From the NCBI RefSeq assembly GCF_016097555.1, contig NC_054704.1, positions 75,724,118 to 75,788,117 of the forward strand: DNA of 64,000 nt. The letters are read 5' to 3'. Both the position numbers and the translations under genes were made by a program. Under the pieces are notes generated by a model. It made no database searches. It was given only the letters and a program-made list of their open reading frames with translations, and had not been told where the DNA came from. The first letter of the stretch is position 1. Each line of letters starts with the position of its first letter. This document shows positions 21,400 to 31,130 of this stretch, in pieces. The DNA comes from Gigantopelta aegis (taxonomy: Eukaryota > Mollusca > Gastropoda > Neomphalida > Peltospiridae).

Positions 21400-22670
21400 C
21401 ACCTGTATTAATTATCGCAATTACCATATATTACATATCTACCAACAGTAGATTAAAATGTGTTGAGGTGTCATAAACGTAACTTCCTTTCTTTTAAATT
21501 TTTTTTCTCTACTAGTCTCAATCAAATGTCGTCATTGCTCTATATTGCACATCTACCGACCGTAAATTAAACAAAATCTGCTGGCCAGTGTGTCATTAAC
21601 TTAACTGTAGACATGTTTTTAAATGTCTTTTAAAGAATGTTTGCCGGAAATACTGAAAGTAAAATCGCCCGATGAACGACTTGTGGGTGGGCAGCCGACC
21701 ATTCCGTTCACCTACCCGTTCATGGCGGCCATCCAACTGACTGACGGCCACCACGTGTGTGGAGGCTCCCTCATCGACTCCCTCTGGGTCATCTCGGCGG
21801 CCCACTGCTACACAGACACCAAGTGGGTACACCATACCACTGGCATAGCCAGGATTTTATATTGAGGGGGTAATCCATATTGGAAGGGGGTAATCCATAC
21901 TATGTATTTATGATTTTATAAAATCTAATACAGTTTAGAAAAACGTTTGATGAGGTGCATGGTCCCCGTGCCCCCTCCCCCCCCCCCCCATGCCACTGCA
22001 ATATACGAAACATTAAAGTGGGTTTTGTCTAACGACGCCGCTAGAGCACATTGATTTATAAATCATCGGTTTCTTGCACATTTGGTAATTTTGTTATTCA
22101 GAGTCTTAGATGAAACCCGCTACATTTTTCCTTTAGCAGCAAAGGATCTTTTATATGCACTTTCCTACAGATAGGACAGCACATACCACGGCCTTTGATA
22201 TACCAGTCGTCGTGCACTGGTTAGGACGGGGAAAACCCAATCAGAGAATGGGTCCATTGAGGTGGTTCGATCCTACGATGCATGCACCGCAGACGAGCGC
22301 TCTACCGACTGAGGTAGATACTGCCACGTGCAATACACGAGTACAAAACAAACTATTTAAGTATGTGTTTCTAATGTCGGGTTCAGACTACCAACTGCCA
22401 GCAAAAAGTTGGCCAACTGGACAGTTGCATTAGTCACTTTAAATAACAATAATAAAAGATTACTTAAATATAATTGGATAATCAGCGCCTTACTTAGTGG
22501 TGTCGCTTGCCCCCCTCCTCTTCCACCCCGTCCTATAAAAAAAAACACCAAATTTTTTTTGACTGGGCTATTTCGCATTCAAGGCAGAGCTACACAACTA
22601 CTGTAACAAAGATTGTGGCATGTACTATATTCAGTCTGCGGTGGTGCATATAAAAGATTCCTTGTTGCTA

Positions 22671-22764
<94 letters not shown>

Positions 22765-25700
22765 CAGGGAGTAGCGGCCGCGGGTTTACTCAAATGTTTG
22801 ACATCCAATAGTCAATGTGCTCTAGTGGTGTCGTTAAACAAAAACCATAACTTTAACTCCATATGCATTTTATGCGAAACAGAAATCCTATATAGATAGG
22901 AAACAAGGATTAATGGTTTAAATAAAACAGAAAGAGTATTAAGCCGGTTATGTAGGCACCTAAAAAAATCCTAACTGTAGCTCTTAAAGGTTTGTAATAA
23001 GATAATATATATGATTGCAGAATAATAATTGCACTTTTCTTGGAATATATTGTGATAGAATAAATAATTATTACCTGCTCTCTTTGGATACAACGTTCTG
23101 AAATAGCTAATGGTTTTAGAATTAACTGGAGCGTGTGCATGTTTGTTCTATTGTTTTGTGTCCAGCATAAAGGACTTGCAAGTGGTTCTTGGTGACCATC
23201 AGCGATCTGTATCTGAAGGAACAGAGCAAATATTTTCAATCAGTGAAATTAAAATGGTAAGTTTTATAATACGTATTTCATATACATTCAGAATTATCTT
23301 GTGTACACATTGTCAATTTATATCTGGGGTTTTTCTTAATAATTGGTATATTATTTTAAAATTCCATACTTCTACAGTGGCGTAGGAAGGTGCCAAAAAG
23401 TGTGTGTGTGGGGGGGGGGGGGGGGGGGGAGGGACTTATATTTGAACACTTTTACACTATTATAAAGTAAAGATAAAGCAAAATATCTGAAAAGTGTAGG
23501 GCATATGCCCCCTTGCCCCCATCCCCCTGCTTCCTACGCAAGTGTTCTATACCTGTAGTAGCATAACCTTTCTGCAATTAAAACGAAAAATAAAATATAA
23601 AAAAGGAAAAAAGGATGAAAAAAAATAGGAAGAAAGAAGTCATGAACAAAAAGGTCAGACTTGAAGCCCACTCTCAATGTTATGGAAAACCATGCAATGG
23701 ACACGTTGTCACCCTTACACCACAGTGAGAACATATATGGGTGTAAACATGAGATCACTCTTGCCGTCGTGTTTTCTTCTGAAGACTACGTATCCAAATT
23801 ACCAAATGTGACATCTTTTAAAGATGATTAATTATTCAGTGTGCTCTAGTGGTGCCGTTAAACCAAGCAAATTTAAACTTTACGAATGAATGGACAGACA
23901 TACAAAACAATACCACAAACGCGTATCTCATCCGTAACATTGAAAGGGTCTCATCCGTAACATTGAAAGTACCCGATGTAATTTTGTTGTACTGTTTCAG
24001 CACCCGTTTTACTCGGAGACTCACCGTAACGGTTACTTCCTGCCGAACGACCTTGCACTGCTCAAACTGTCACGCCCTGCCCTGTTAAACGGGTATGCCG
24101 CAACTATTGACCTCCCCCACACCTGCCCTTACAACATCACCGGCCGCCGCTGCAGGATTCTAGGATGGGGCAGACTTAATGGTGATAACGTTAATTGTTT
24201 ATTACTATGCTTAATATATTACTTAGTGTCTTACCGATGTGTGTGTGTGTGGGGGAGGGGGGGGGGGGGGTAGGGCTGCGGTCATAAGTAATGAAATCAC
24301 CCATCAAATTAACCTCTCTTTTAAAGACTTACTACATTGTTTAATCGTAGCTACTGAAGGCATAGGAGTACGAGACAGGACAACGGGGGTGAGGCGCAAA
24401 TCCCCAAATTCGCTAAAAAAGAAAGAAAAAAAGATAGAGATACTCTGGCAAAATGAACTTGCCTAAAACCTTTTTACCCTGTATTTCCATCATTCTACCC
24501 ACAATATTAGTTGTAACACTATTGTATATAGCTGTTTGGCAGTAATATGAATAAATGTTGTTATCCAGATGTGGGCATGAGTCTGTGACATGAGTCTGTG
24601 ACTTTGAAATGGTGAAATATCCTCTAAAAATAGACTAAAACTGGATTCCATAGCTTTTAGTTATCAGACGAACGTGCGTTTTTTAAAATATGAGAAATGC
24701 ATTTTGTGATATTAAAAATACTAGGATGACCAAAAACACCTCGAATGTACGGAAATAGATAATCTAAACAATAAAATCTAAGTAAAGTATGATTTCAGTT
24801 ATCAAAAACGGCTCTAATAGTAAAAAATATGCCTTAGTGTTTAAAAACTAGGGTATGACTTTTTAATAACCTTTTGTTCTCACCAGAATACTGATTATTA
24901 CATTCTGATAATGAGATATATCTCTGATATTAATAATACATTATAATATATTTATCAATATCTATCCTTCCATCCACACATATAGTTCGGATAGCATAAT
25001 CTTCCGCTTTGAGAGGCAAGGACCCATCATGCCACCTTCTCACCCCATCCCATCTTATGACATCTTTGATTACTGTGGATTTTTTCGTAATGACAGGAAC
25101 ATTTCTGATAGCACTAAATCCTCAGTTTTGAAGAAGAAATGTGGACGTCTTTTATCTCTGTTACACAGGTGACGACCTCTCCGTGTCGGACGTCTTGCAG
25201 GAGGCCACGGTGTCAATACACAGTCTAGCAGAGTGCAGGCTCACCTGGGGCAACTACACCTACCACGGACACATCTGCACGTTCGAGCCAAACGTCTCCT
25301 CGTGCGCAGTGCGTACACTACTGTAACGTCGTTTCATATTCATTATATACTCTTCAAAAAAAGAAACGCAAAAGGGTACAAATGGGTTATAACTCCGATT
25401 TTATGTTTCCTACCGGTTCATGCTTTGTGAATATAAGGTCATTGCATGTCCCAAACACATTCCCACGGTTACATTCGATAAAACGCAGCTACTGTACAAT
25501 AAAGTTCCAAAATGTGAATATTCGCAAAAACGCAGCCACGTGCAAACCATGTCACCACTGCACGTGCGTTGTCTGCACGTGCAACATGAACACCGACAGT
25601 ATAAAAGTGCAGGGTGTTCGCTTGCATGGCCTCTGTATCTGGCCGACAGTTGACAATCCAGGACATGCCACGTCTCAGTGAACCGCAGAGAAACAATGCC

Positions 25701-27761
25701 ATCGGCCGACTAGACGCAGGCGAATCCAGAACGGCCGTTGCCAGGGCATTCCATGTGTCCCCAAGCACCATCTCCAGACTGTGGGACCGTTACCAGCAAC
25801 ATGGATCAACACGTGACCTCCCTAGATCCGGTCGACCACGGGTCACTACCCCCGGGCAGGACCGCTACATCCGGGTACGCCACCTTCGGGAACGATTGAC
25901 TACTGCCACCTTCACAGCCGCAGCAATACCAGGTTTGCGCAGGATATCCGACCAGACCGTACGGAACCGCCTACGTGAGGTAGGAATTCGTGCCAGACGT
26001 CCAGTTCGAGGTGTCATCTTAACACCACAACACCGTCGACTCCGACTGCAGTGGTGCCAGATTCATCGACAATGGCCTCAAATGCGATGGAGACAGGTGT
26101 GGTTCAGTGACGAGTCCCGATTTCTGCTCCGACGTCATGATGGAAGATGTCGCGTGTATAGGCGTCGTGGTGAACGTTATGCGGCAAACTGCGTGCAGGA
26201 AGTGGACAGATTCGGCGGGGGTAGTGTCATGGTGTGGGCAGCCATCTCACACACTGGCAGAACTGACCTGGTCCACGTGCAGGGCAACCTGAATGCACAG
26301 GGCTACATTGACCAGATCCTCCGGCCACACATCGTTCCAGTTATGGCCAACGCCAACGCAGTGTTCCAACATGACAACGCCAGGCCTCACACAGCACGTC
26401 TCACAACGGCTTTCCTACAGAACAACAACCTTAATGTCCTTCCTTGGCCATCGATATCACCGGATTTGAACCCAATTGAGCATCTATGGGACGAGTTGGA
26501 CCGACGCCTCCGACAGCGACAACCACAGCCCCAGACCCTGCCCGAGCTGGCAGCAGCCTTGCAGGCCGAGTGGGCCATCATCTCCCGGGACGTCATCCGT
26601 ACTCTGGTTGCTTCAATGGGCAGGCGGTGCTAGGCAGTTGTCAACACACGCGGAGGCCACACCCGGTATTGACTCCAGATGACCTTGACCTTGGTGGTGT
26701 GTCCTATCACTTACTCACAATGGACTAGAGTGAATTGTGAACAATCCTGCAACATTTGGTAATTATTGGACTCACCATTCAATAATTAAATCAATTCTCC
26801 AAATGTTACGACAATGTGGTTTTGCGTTTCTTCTTTTGAAGAGTATACATGTGTCCATGTTTAACTAGGTTTTAACAAAAAATAATTAAAAAACAATTTC
26901 CTTTATTTTAAAAATACATGTTGAAACCCATTGTGATTATGCTCTTTAACTAATATTATAACTCAGTTTCATTTAGTTTAATATTTAAATAAGTGTTTGC
27001 GTTTTAATAACGTTTTCCCGTGCGCAATTGTGTACACTACGTCATTGTTTGGTATACTATTGTGCCATACAATGGAATAGGTTCTTCACATCGCTGGGGC
27101 GAGGCGTATCCCGGTGGTACAGCGCTCACTTGATGCGCGGTCGGTTTGGAATCAATTCCCGTCAGTGGGCCCATTGCACTGTTTCTCGCTCCAGCCAGTG
27201 CACCACGACTGGTACATCAAAGCCGTGGTATGTGCTATCCTGTCTATGAAATGGTGCATATAAAAGATCCCTTGCTGCTAATCGAAAAGAGTAGCCCATC
27301 GGTTTCTTCTCTCAGTATCTGTGTGGTCCTTAACCATATGTCTGACGCTATATAACCGTAAATAAAATGTGTTGAGTGCATCGTTAAATAAAACATTTCC
27401 TTCCTTCCTTCTTCACATCGCAATATATCAAATATTAAAACAGTTTAACATTGTTTAAAGGGCGACTTGCTTAACAACTAGGCTACAATAATGAGAGAAA
27501 AACAAACAACATATTTTGACCAGGGTAGTGTTAAAGTACAGGCTGGTTATCGAATCACCTTAACAACCTGGAAAAAAACCCCACCGGAGCGGGTTACAAT
27601 TACCAATCAGATTCACCAGTTGTTGGTTTATTTTAACCTGTGTTGACCCTGTTTGCGTTTTGATTTTGTGAAAACCAGAAACTTGACAACTGTAAGCTGC
27701 CATCATGACAGGTGCCACTGGTAGAGCAAGAGATTCTCCCCTTCAGCAAACAAAAGCATTA

Positions 27762-27852
<91 letters not shown>

Positions 27853-30800
27853 AAATGAGGTGATGCAACTTTAAAAAAACAAAAATATACAAAAATATAC
27901 AATATGACAGTCTTCCTTAGAAACACAGTGGACCAATATATTCTATCCCAAGACTCGGAGAATTAACATTTAGCATAACCACAAAAATAATTTTAGGTAA
28001 CCCATTATCTTTTTGCATAACCCATTGCCATTATGGTGTCCATTAAACTCGCTTAAGCAATGCACGGATGGTACAATCATTCTCACAATTTTCTTAAAGG
28101 GACATTCCTGAGTTTGCTGCATTGTAAGATGTTTCCGACTAATAAAATAGTTCTACGATTAAACTTACATATTAAATATATTTTCTTGTTTAGAATATCA
28201 GTATCTGTATATCCAATGTGTTTCTGGTCGTCTTAATATTTGTAAGCAGCACAAACTGGATTTTGTCTTCAAATAATTTCGTACGTGCGAAAAAACCCAT
28301 TTTAGGAAATAAAAATGAAATTTAACCTAGTACAAATATTAGAACGATCAGAAACACGTTTAATATACAGCCACTAATATTTTATGCAGAAAAATATATT
28401 TCATATGTAATTACAATCGTTAAAAAGTATCTGTTAGTCGATAACATCTTAAAAATTGCAGCAAACTCAGGAATGTCCCTTTAAGCCTGATATTCCTCCT
28501 ACTAACAATACAAGAATAAAAAGATTGGATGTGTATTTACATTAATTAAAAACATCAAATTTTTTTTTTTGGCACCCTTTGGAATCCATACCAAGCTGTG
28601 TCTTCATATTCTTTACAATAAATGTCACTGTATTTTGAAAAATCTATTGGACTCAATGTGTTGTAGGAATCATCTCCTTTAGTGGAGTGATTTTATGTCC
28701 TCTCAACCAGTGATCCATGACTGGTATATCAAATGTGGTTTTTAGTCCTGTCTATTGGAAAAGTGCATATAAAAAGATCCCTAGCTGCTTTTTTGCAATA
28801 AGACGAGCCTATATGGTGGCACCTGGCTTCCTTTCTATCGACCAAATATTGAAATAACCGTATGTTAAACACCAAATAGACGTAATGTAACATGTGCTAA
28901 GGCGTCGTTAACCAAATAATATTTTTTTCTTTCTCTTTGGTGCCAATACAAAGTTGATATATACTACTCAAAAGAATTTAAGGGTCAGACGATATTTTCG
29001 ACATTATTTTCTGAATGTCAATTATATTAGCTAGACCATAATGTCACGCATGGTATTGTTCCATTTTGACGAAAGTGGGTCTAAGCAACCCATAAATGAA
29101 TTAAAATCCACTGTCATTGACACTGTCGACTAGTTCTAATGGCGAAAACATGCTTACATTTGCACATAAATTAGGGCGAAAGCGAAAGGTCTGCTAAGTG
29201 CCCATAACTTGCTTTTTCACAAAGCGCTTCATTTGCACGCTTTGCACGTGTATTCCATGTTCCCAATGCTGAATTTCCGTATAATTGGAGCTTGCGTTCG
29301 TGTACGGTGCACACTCCAAATTCGACAATGGTACGACTTCAACTGACTATCGAAGATCGAGGAAGGGCCATTGCTTGGCTTCAGGATGGCAATACGCAAA
29401 GAAATGTTGCTCTGAGACTTGGTGTCAGTCAGAGTGTCGTTGGCCGACTGTGGCAACGGTACCAAGCAACGAATTCTGTTCGAAATCGTCCACGTTCGGG
29501 AAGACCCCGAAGCACTACAAATAGAGAGGACCGCTACATCACCAATATGGCTCTACGTCAACGCACAACCACTGCACGCCGATTACGTGACAATCTGCGG
29601 ACTGCGACTGGAACTCGAGTGTCTGATCAAACCATACGCAATCGTCTGAGAGCCAATAATCTACGCTGCCGTCGCCAGGCTGTTCGACCACCACTCCTAC
29701 CACGTCACAGAACGGCCAGACGTCACTGGTGCACGCTTCATCTGCGGTGGCAATGTGTTCAGTGGGGTCGAGTGATGTTCACTGATGAGTCCAGGTTTAG
29801 TCTCCAGTTCAGCGACGGTCGGGTTCGTGTCTACAGACGTCCTGGGGAGCGCTTCGCTGACGTTAACGTTAGACAATGTCACCGGTTCGGTGGTGGCAGC
29901 GTCATGGTGTGGGGCGGCATCTCTATCCACCACAGGACCCCCCTCTATGTGATGGATGGCAATCTGAATGGAATCCGCTATCTGAATGAGATTATCCGGC
30001 CGTTGGTTCTCCCAGGCCTTCAGCAGATTGGCGGCGGGGCAGTTTTGCAGGATGACAATGCCAGACGCCACCGCGCCAGGGTGGTAACGGACTTTCTCAG
30101 ACAACAAGGTATCGCCAGGATGGATTGGCCAGCATATTCGCCTGACTTGGCCCCAATAGAGCACGCCTGGGACGAATTAGGCAGGAGAGTTCGGGATAAC
30201 CATGCCCCTCCGGCCAACCTTCATGATCTGGGTCAACTTCTTATGGCAGAGTGGCAGGCCATTCCCCAAGAGTTCTTCAGACGTCTGATCAACAGCATGA
30301 GGCAACGATGTGTCGAGTGTATTCGCGCCAGGGGTGGATTCACACACTATTAAACGAATGTTCTAATGTGTAAAATCCATGTTTGACAACCTTCAACTTT
30401 GACAGCATGTCAGTTGACTTTCTTGTATACAGTGACGTTTTTTTTTTGTTTTGTAAATATGGAACAATAAATAAAAAAATTGGTGTAGTTTACATCATCA
30501 ATCTAATACACTCTGAAACTTATTTGGTTATAAATTTTTGACCCTTAAATATGATAATTGTTTAGTTGTTTAATAGGCTAAGACTGATTAAAACATGTCA
30601 TAATTCCTTACAGTACATGTACTACCAAGGCTTGTGTTCGCCATTCTTAGAATCTTACAGGGTGTCAGTGGCGATCCGCTGATTTGTCTTGAGATGATGA
30701 CGGTTTAGTTGTTTAGAACGAGTAGACGTCTGATTAAAATATGTTATAATTGCCGCACTACCAAGCCTCGTCTCTGCTGTTCTTACAGGGTGTCAGTGGC

Positions 30801-31087
30801 GGTCTGCCGATTTGTCTTGAGAGGATCACCGTTTGGTATGAGTAGAATACCGGTACTATGATTAAAACATATGACGTCATAACTGCTTGCTGTCCTACCA
30901 AGCCTTGTGTTTGCTGTTCTTATAGGGTGTCAGTGGCGGACCGCTGATTTGTCTCGAGATGACCGGCTACGTCCTGGGTGGGGTCAGTTCGTGGACAGAC
31001 ACACAGTGCCACGACTTCCACAGCATCTACATGGACGTCAGCCAGGAGGCCGAGTGGGTTGACGCAGTCATAAACAACCTCGATTAA
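20467..31087 (+). CDS. Secreted S1 (chymotrypsin-fold) serine protease, probable inactive or atypical member
   Basis: Six exons (20467-20539, 21636-21822, 23166-23256, 24001-24181, 25169-25308, 30926-31087) join without frame conflict into 277 residues. A signal peptide ([14 protein letters not shown]) and a 15-residue pro-segment precede RLVGGQ. The triad is present: His in SAAHC, Asp in NDLALLKL, Ser in GVSGGPL. All expected cysteine pairs are present, including the one linking the pro-segment to the body. Three positions are unusual: the first residue after the activation site is Leu rather than Ile/Val, the Asp before the catalytic Ser is Val (GVSGG for GDSGG), and Thr replaces the usual Gly after SW. 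The residue at the base of the specificity pocket is Ser (SSCAG), as in chymotrypsin. In S1 enzymes that Asp pairs with the new N-terminus, so loss suggests weak or no activity. ATGs at 20434 and 20494 are alternative starts. Confidence 0.85.
20540..21239 (+). other. Protease intron 1, nothing recognised
   Basis: AT-rich intron sequence with a poly-G run (about 21184-21198). No exon or bounded repeat seen. Confidence 0.45.
21240..21470 (+). mobile_element. Truncated SINE with an expanded (TC)n tract
   Basis: Starts in the body (CATATAAAATATCCCTTGCT), reaches a pure (TC)n run at 21319-21395, and resumes near TACCATATATTACATATCTA and TAAAATGTGTTGAGGTGTCA, which resembles tail 1. In protease intron 1. 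Confidence 0.65.
21319..21395. repeat. (TC)n microsatellite inside a SINE
   Basis: About 77 bp of pure TC located where intact SINE copies have TTTCCTCTCTCAATATCTG. Confidence 0.95.
21636..21822 (+). CDS. Protease exon 2 (pro-segment, activation site, catalytic His)
   Basis: Acceptor TTTTAAAG; encodes [19 protein letters not shown] and [20 protein letters not shown]. Donor CACCAA|GTGGGT is chosen because phase 2 fits exon 3 (giving TDTNIKDLQV). Confidence 0.8.
21837..22000. mobile_element. Possible hAT-like MITE just after protease exon 2
   Basis: ACTGGCATAGCCAGGATTTT at the left and CATGCCACTG at the right form short inverted ends around GGGGGTAATCC and C-rich sequence. It starts about 15 bp inside the intron. 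Ends are degenerate. Confidence 0.35.
22012..22326 (-). mobile_element. tRNA-derived SINE (head 3, tail 2)
   Basis: + strand tail GTTTTGTCTAACGACGCCGC, body AGCAAAGGATCTTTTATATG, then the head, which on the - strand reads CTACCTCAGTCGGTAGAGCG and GGATCGAACCACCTCAATGG. This head differs from the common one although body and tail are shared. Confidence 0.85.
22560..22850 (+). mobile_element. SINE body interrupted by a (GA)n expansion
   Basis: GTAACAAAGATTGTGGCATG and GTGCATATAAAAGATTCCTT precede a pure (GA)n tract at 22674-22762; after it come TTTGACATCCAATAGTCAAT and CTCTAGTGGTGTCGTTAAAC (tail 2). Confidence 0.75.
22674..22762. repeat. (GA)n microsatellite inside a SINE
   Basis: About 89 bp of pure GA replacing the AATCGAAAAGAGTAGCCC region of the SINE body. 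Confidence 0.95.
23166..23256 (+). CDS. Protease exon 3
   Basis: Acceptor TGTGTCCAG, donor ATG|GTAAGT. Encodes [20 protein letters not shown] and FSISEIKM, the usual loop between catalytic His and Asp. Confidence 0.8.
23374..23544. mobile_element. hAT-like MITE (CAGTGGCGTAGGAAG ends)
   Basis: CAGTGGCGTAGGAAGGTGCC is answered by CTTCCTACGCAAGTG, with TTCTA on each side. A poly-G run lies inside. In protease intron 3. Confidence 0.55.
23690..23875 (+). mobile_element. SINE-related 3' fragment
   Basis: ACGTATCCAAATTACCAAAT to GTGTGCTCTAGTGGTGCCGTT is the tail-2 end. The preceding TTACACCACAGTGAGAACAT also occurs in inexact form near 47150-47170. Confidence 0.55.
24001..24181 (+). CDS. Protease exon 4 (catalytic Asp)
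   Basis: Acceptor CTGTTTCAG; encodes [20 protein letters not shown] and then [11 protein letters not shown]. Donor AATG|GTGATA, phase 1. Confidence 0.85.
24182..25168 (+). other. Protease intron 4
   Basis: Holds a (GT)n plus poly-G tract (24239-24271) and a copy of the 19255-19440 repeat (about 24400-24575). Nothing exon-like. Confidence 0.45.
25169..25308 (+). CDS. Protease exon 5
   Basis: Acceptor TTACACAG; encodes [35 protein letters not shown] and SSCA. Donor GCA|GTGCGT, phase 0, so SSCA runs straight into GVSGGPL of exon 6. Confidence 0.8.
25348..26845 (+). mobile_element. Tc1/mariner transposon with open transposase, TA target duplication
   Basis: Ends TACTCTTCAAAAAAAGAAAC and GTTTCTTCTTTTGAAGAGTA are inverted repeats of about 28 bp and are flanked by TA (25346-25347, 26846-26847). 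The 1,498-bp element lies in protease intron 5, 40 bp from the exon 5 donor, in the same orientation as the gene. Because its frame is still open and its ends match well, it looks recent. Confidence 0.85.
25626..26633 (+). CDS. Tc1/mariner transposase, DD34E, 335 residues
   Basis: First ATG is 25626. The N-terminus is a paired-type DNA-binding region: helix-turn-helix [20 protein letters not shown] with [10 protein letters not shown], then the RSGRPR hook and a second helix-turn-helix ([20 protein letters not shown]). Catalytic residues are Asp in WFSDESRF, Asp in [11 protein letters not shown] and Glu in [11 protein letters not shown], with 34 residues between the last two. [12 protein letters not shown] is the usual strand before the second Asp. 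Length is normal for Tc1-type enzymes, which cut and paste at TA. The frame is uninterrupted, so it could still be active. Confidence 0.9.
   Translation: MASVSGRQLTIQDMPRLSEPQRNNAIGRLDAGESRTAVARAFHVSPSTISRLWDRYQQHGSTRDLPRSGRPRVTTPGQDRYIRVRHLRERLTTATFTAAAIPGLRRISDQTVRNRLREVGIRARRPVRGVILTPQHRRLRLQWCQIHRQWPQMRWRQVWFSDESRFLLRRHDGRCRVYRRRGERYAANCVQEVDRFGGGSVMVWAAISHTGRTDLVHVQGNLNAQGYIDQILRPHIVPVMANANAVFQHDNARPHTARLTTAFLQNNNLNVLPWPSISPDLNPIEHLWDELDRRLRQRQPQPQTLPELAAALQAEWAIISRDVIRTLVASMGRRC
27095..27412 (+). mobile_element. Full-length tRNA-derived SINE (head 1, tail 1)
   Basis: Head GGGGCGAGGCGTATCCCGGT, B-box TTGGAATCAATTCCCGTCAG, body GTGCATATAAAAGATCCCTT, tail ACCGTAAATAAAATGTGTTG ending CATTTCCTTCCTTCCTT. 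In protease intron 5. Confidence 0.85.
27413..27762 (+). other. Protease intron 5, nothing recognised
   Basis: Single-copy-looking intron sequence between a SINE and the (TA)n tract. Confidence 0.4.
27763..27849. repeat. (TA)n microsatellite, 87 bp
   Basis: Uninterrupted TA dinucleotides. Confidence 0.95.
28098..28480. mobile_element. MITE with TTAA target duplication (piggyBac/Kolobok-type site)
   Basis: Left end AGGGACATTCCTGAGTTTGC and right end GCAAACTCAGGAATGTCCCT are exact inverted repeats of 20 bp or more, flanked by TTAA (28094-28097 and 28481-28484). ATTTAGAACG-like and TTTCTGATCG stretches pair further inside. No ORF. Confidence 0.85.
28668..28935 (+). mobile_element. Diverged SINE (body and tail 2)
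   Basis: AACCAGTGATCCATGACTGG, GTGCATATAAAAAGATCCCT, CCTATATGGTGGCACCTGGC and GTGCTAAGGCGTCGTTAACC follow the common body; the head is eroded. Confidence 0.7.
28963..30550 (+). mobile_element. Tc1/mariner transposon, second copy in protease intron 5
   Basis: Left end ACTACTCAAAAGAATTTAAG with GGGTCA; the right side carries TGACCCTTAAAT in inverse, but its outermost bases no longer pair well, so the right limit is approximate. The open transposase frame inside and the AATTTAAGGGTC inverted match define the element. Confidence 0.7.
29328..30353 (+). CDS. Tc1/mariner transposase, DD34E, 341 residues
   Basis: First ATG in frame is 29328 ([20 protein letters not shown]). A helix-turn-helix ([20 protein letters not shown]), RSGRPRS hook and second helix-turn-helix ([20 protein letters not shown]) precede the catalytic Asp in FTDESRFSL, Asp in [11 protein letters not shown] and Glu in [11 protein letters not shown], again with 34 residues between the last two. 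[12 protein letters not shown] is conserved. The protein is clearly different from the one at 25626-26633, so the two elements are separate families rather than copies. Frame uninterrupted, usual length. Confidence 0.9.
   Translation: MVRLQLTIEDRGRAIAWLQDGNTQRNVALRLGVSQSVVGRLWQRYQATNSVRNRPRSGRPRSTTNREDRYITNMALRQRTTTARRLRDNLRTATGTRVSDQTIRNRLRANNLRCRRQAVRPPLLPRHRTARRHWCTLHLRWQCVQWGRVMFTDESRFSLQFSDGRVRVYRRPGERFADVNVRQCHRFGGGSVMVWGGISIHHRTPLYVMDGNLNGIRYLNEIIRPLVLPGLQQIGGGAVLQDDNARRHRARVVTDFLRQQGIARMDWPAYSPDLAPIEHAWDELGRRVRDNHAPPANLHDLGQLLMAEWQAIPQEFFRRLINSMRQRCVECIRARGGFTHY
30561..30925 (+). repeat. Two extra tandem copies of the intron 5/exon 6 junction
   Basis: Units of 129 and 136 bp each contain GATTAAAA(C/T)AT, CTACCAAG(G/C)C, a pyrimidine-rich acceptor ending in TTACAG, and then GGTGTCAGTGGCG with GATTTGTCTTGAGA. 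Pseudo-exon starts are at 30661 and 30790; the real exon 6 starts at 30926. Each extra copy keeps about 40 bp of exon sequence, then diverges and reaches a stop in the exon 6 frame. Confidence 0.85.
30926..31087 (+). CDS. Protease exon 6 (catalytic Ser, stop)
   Basis: Acceptor CTGTTCTTATAG; encodes [28 protein letters not shown] and ends NNLD. Stop TAA 31085-31087. Confidence 0.85.
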   Translation, partial: GVSGGPLICLEMTGYVLGGVSSWTDTQCHDFHSIYMDVSQEAEWVDAVINNLD

Positions 31088-31124
31088 CAAGACATGTCTG
31101 ACAAGTTAACTGAAATAATGACAC

Positions 31125-31130
31125 AATAAA
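31125..31130 (+). terminator. Poly(A) signal of the protease gene
   Basis: AATAAA 37 bp after the stop codon, consistent with a short 3' UTR. Confidence 0.6.

Noticed and set aside
29697-30164. 155-residue - strand frame
   Set aside because: Antisense shadow of the DD34E transposase at 29328-30353.
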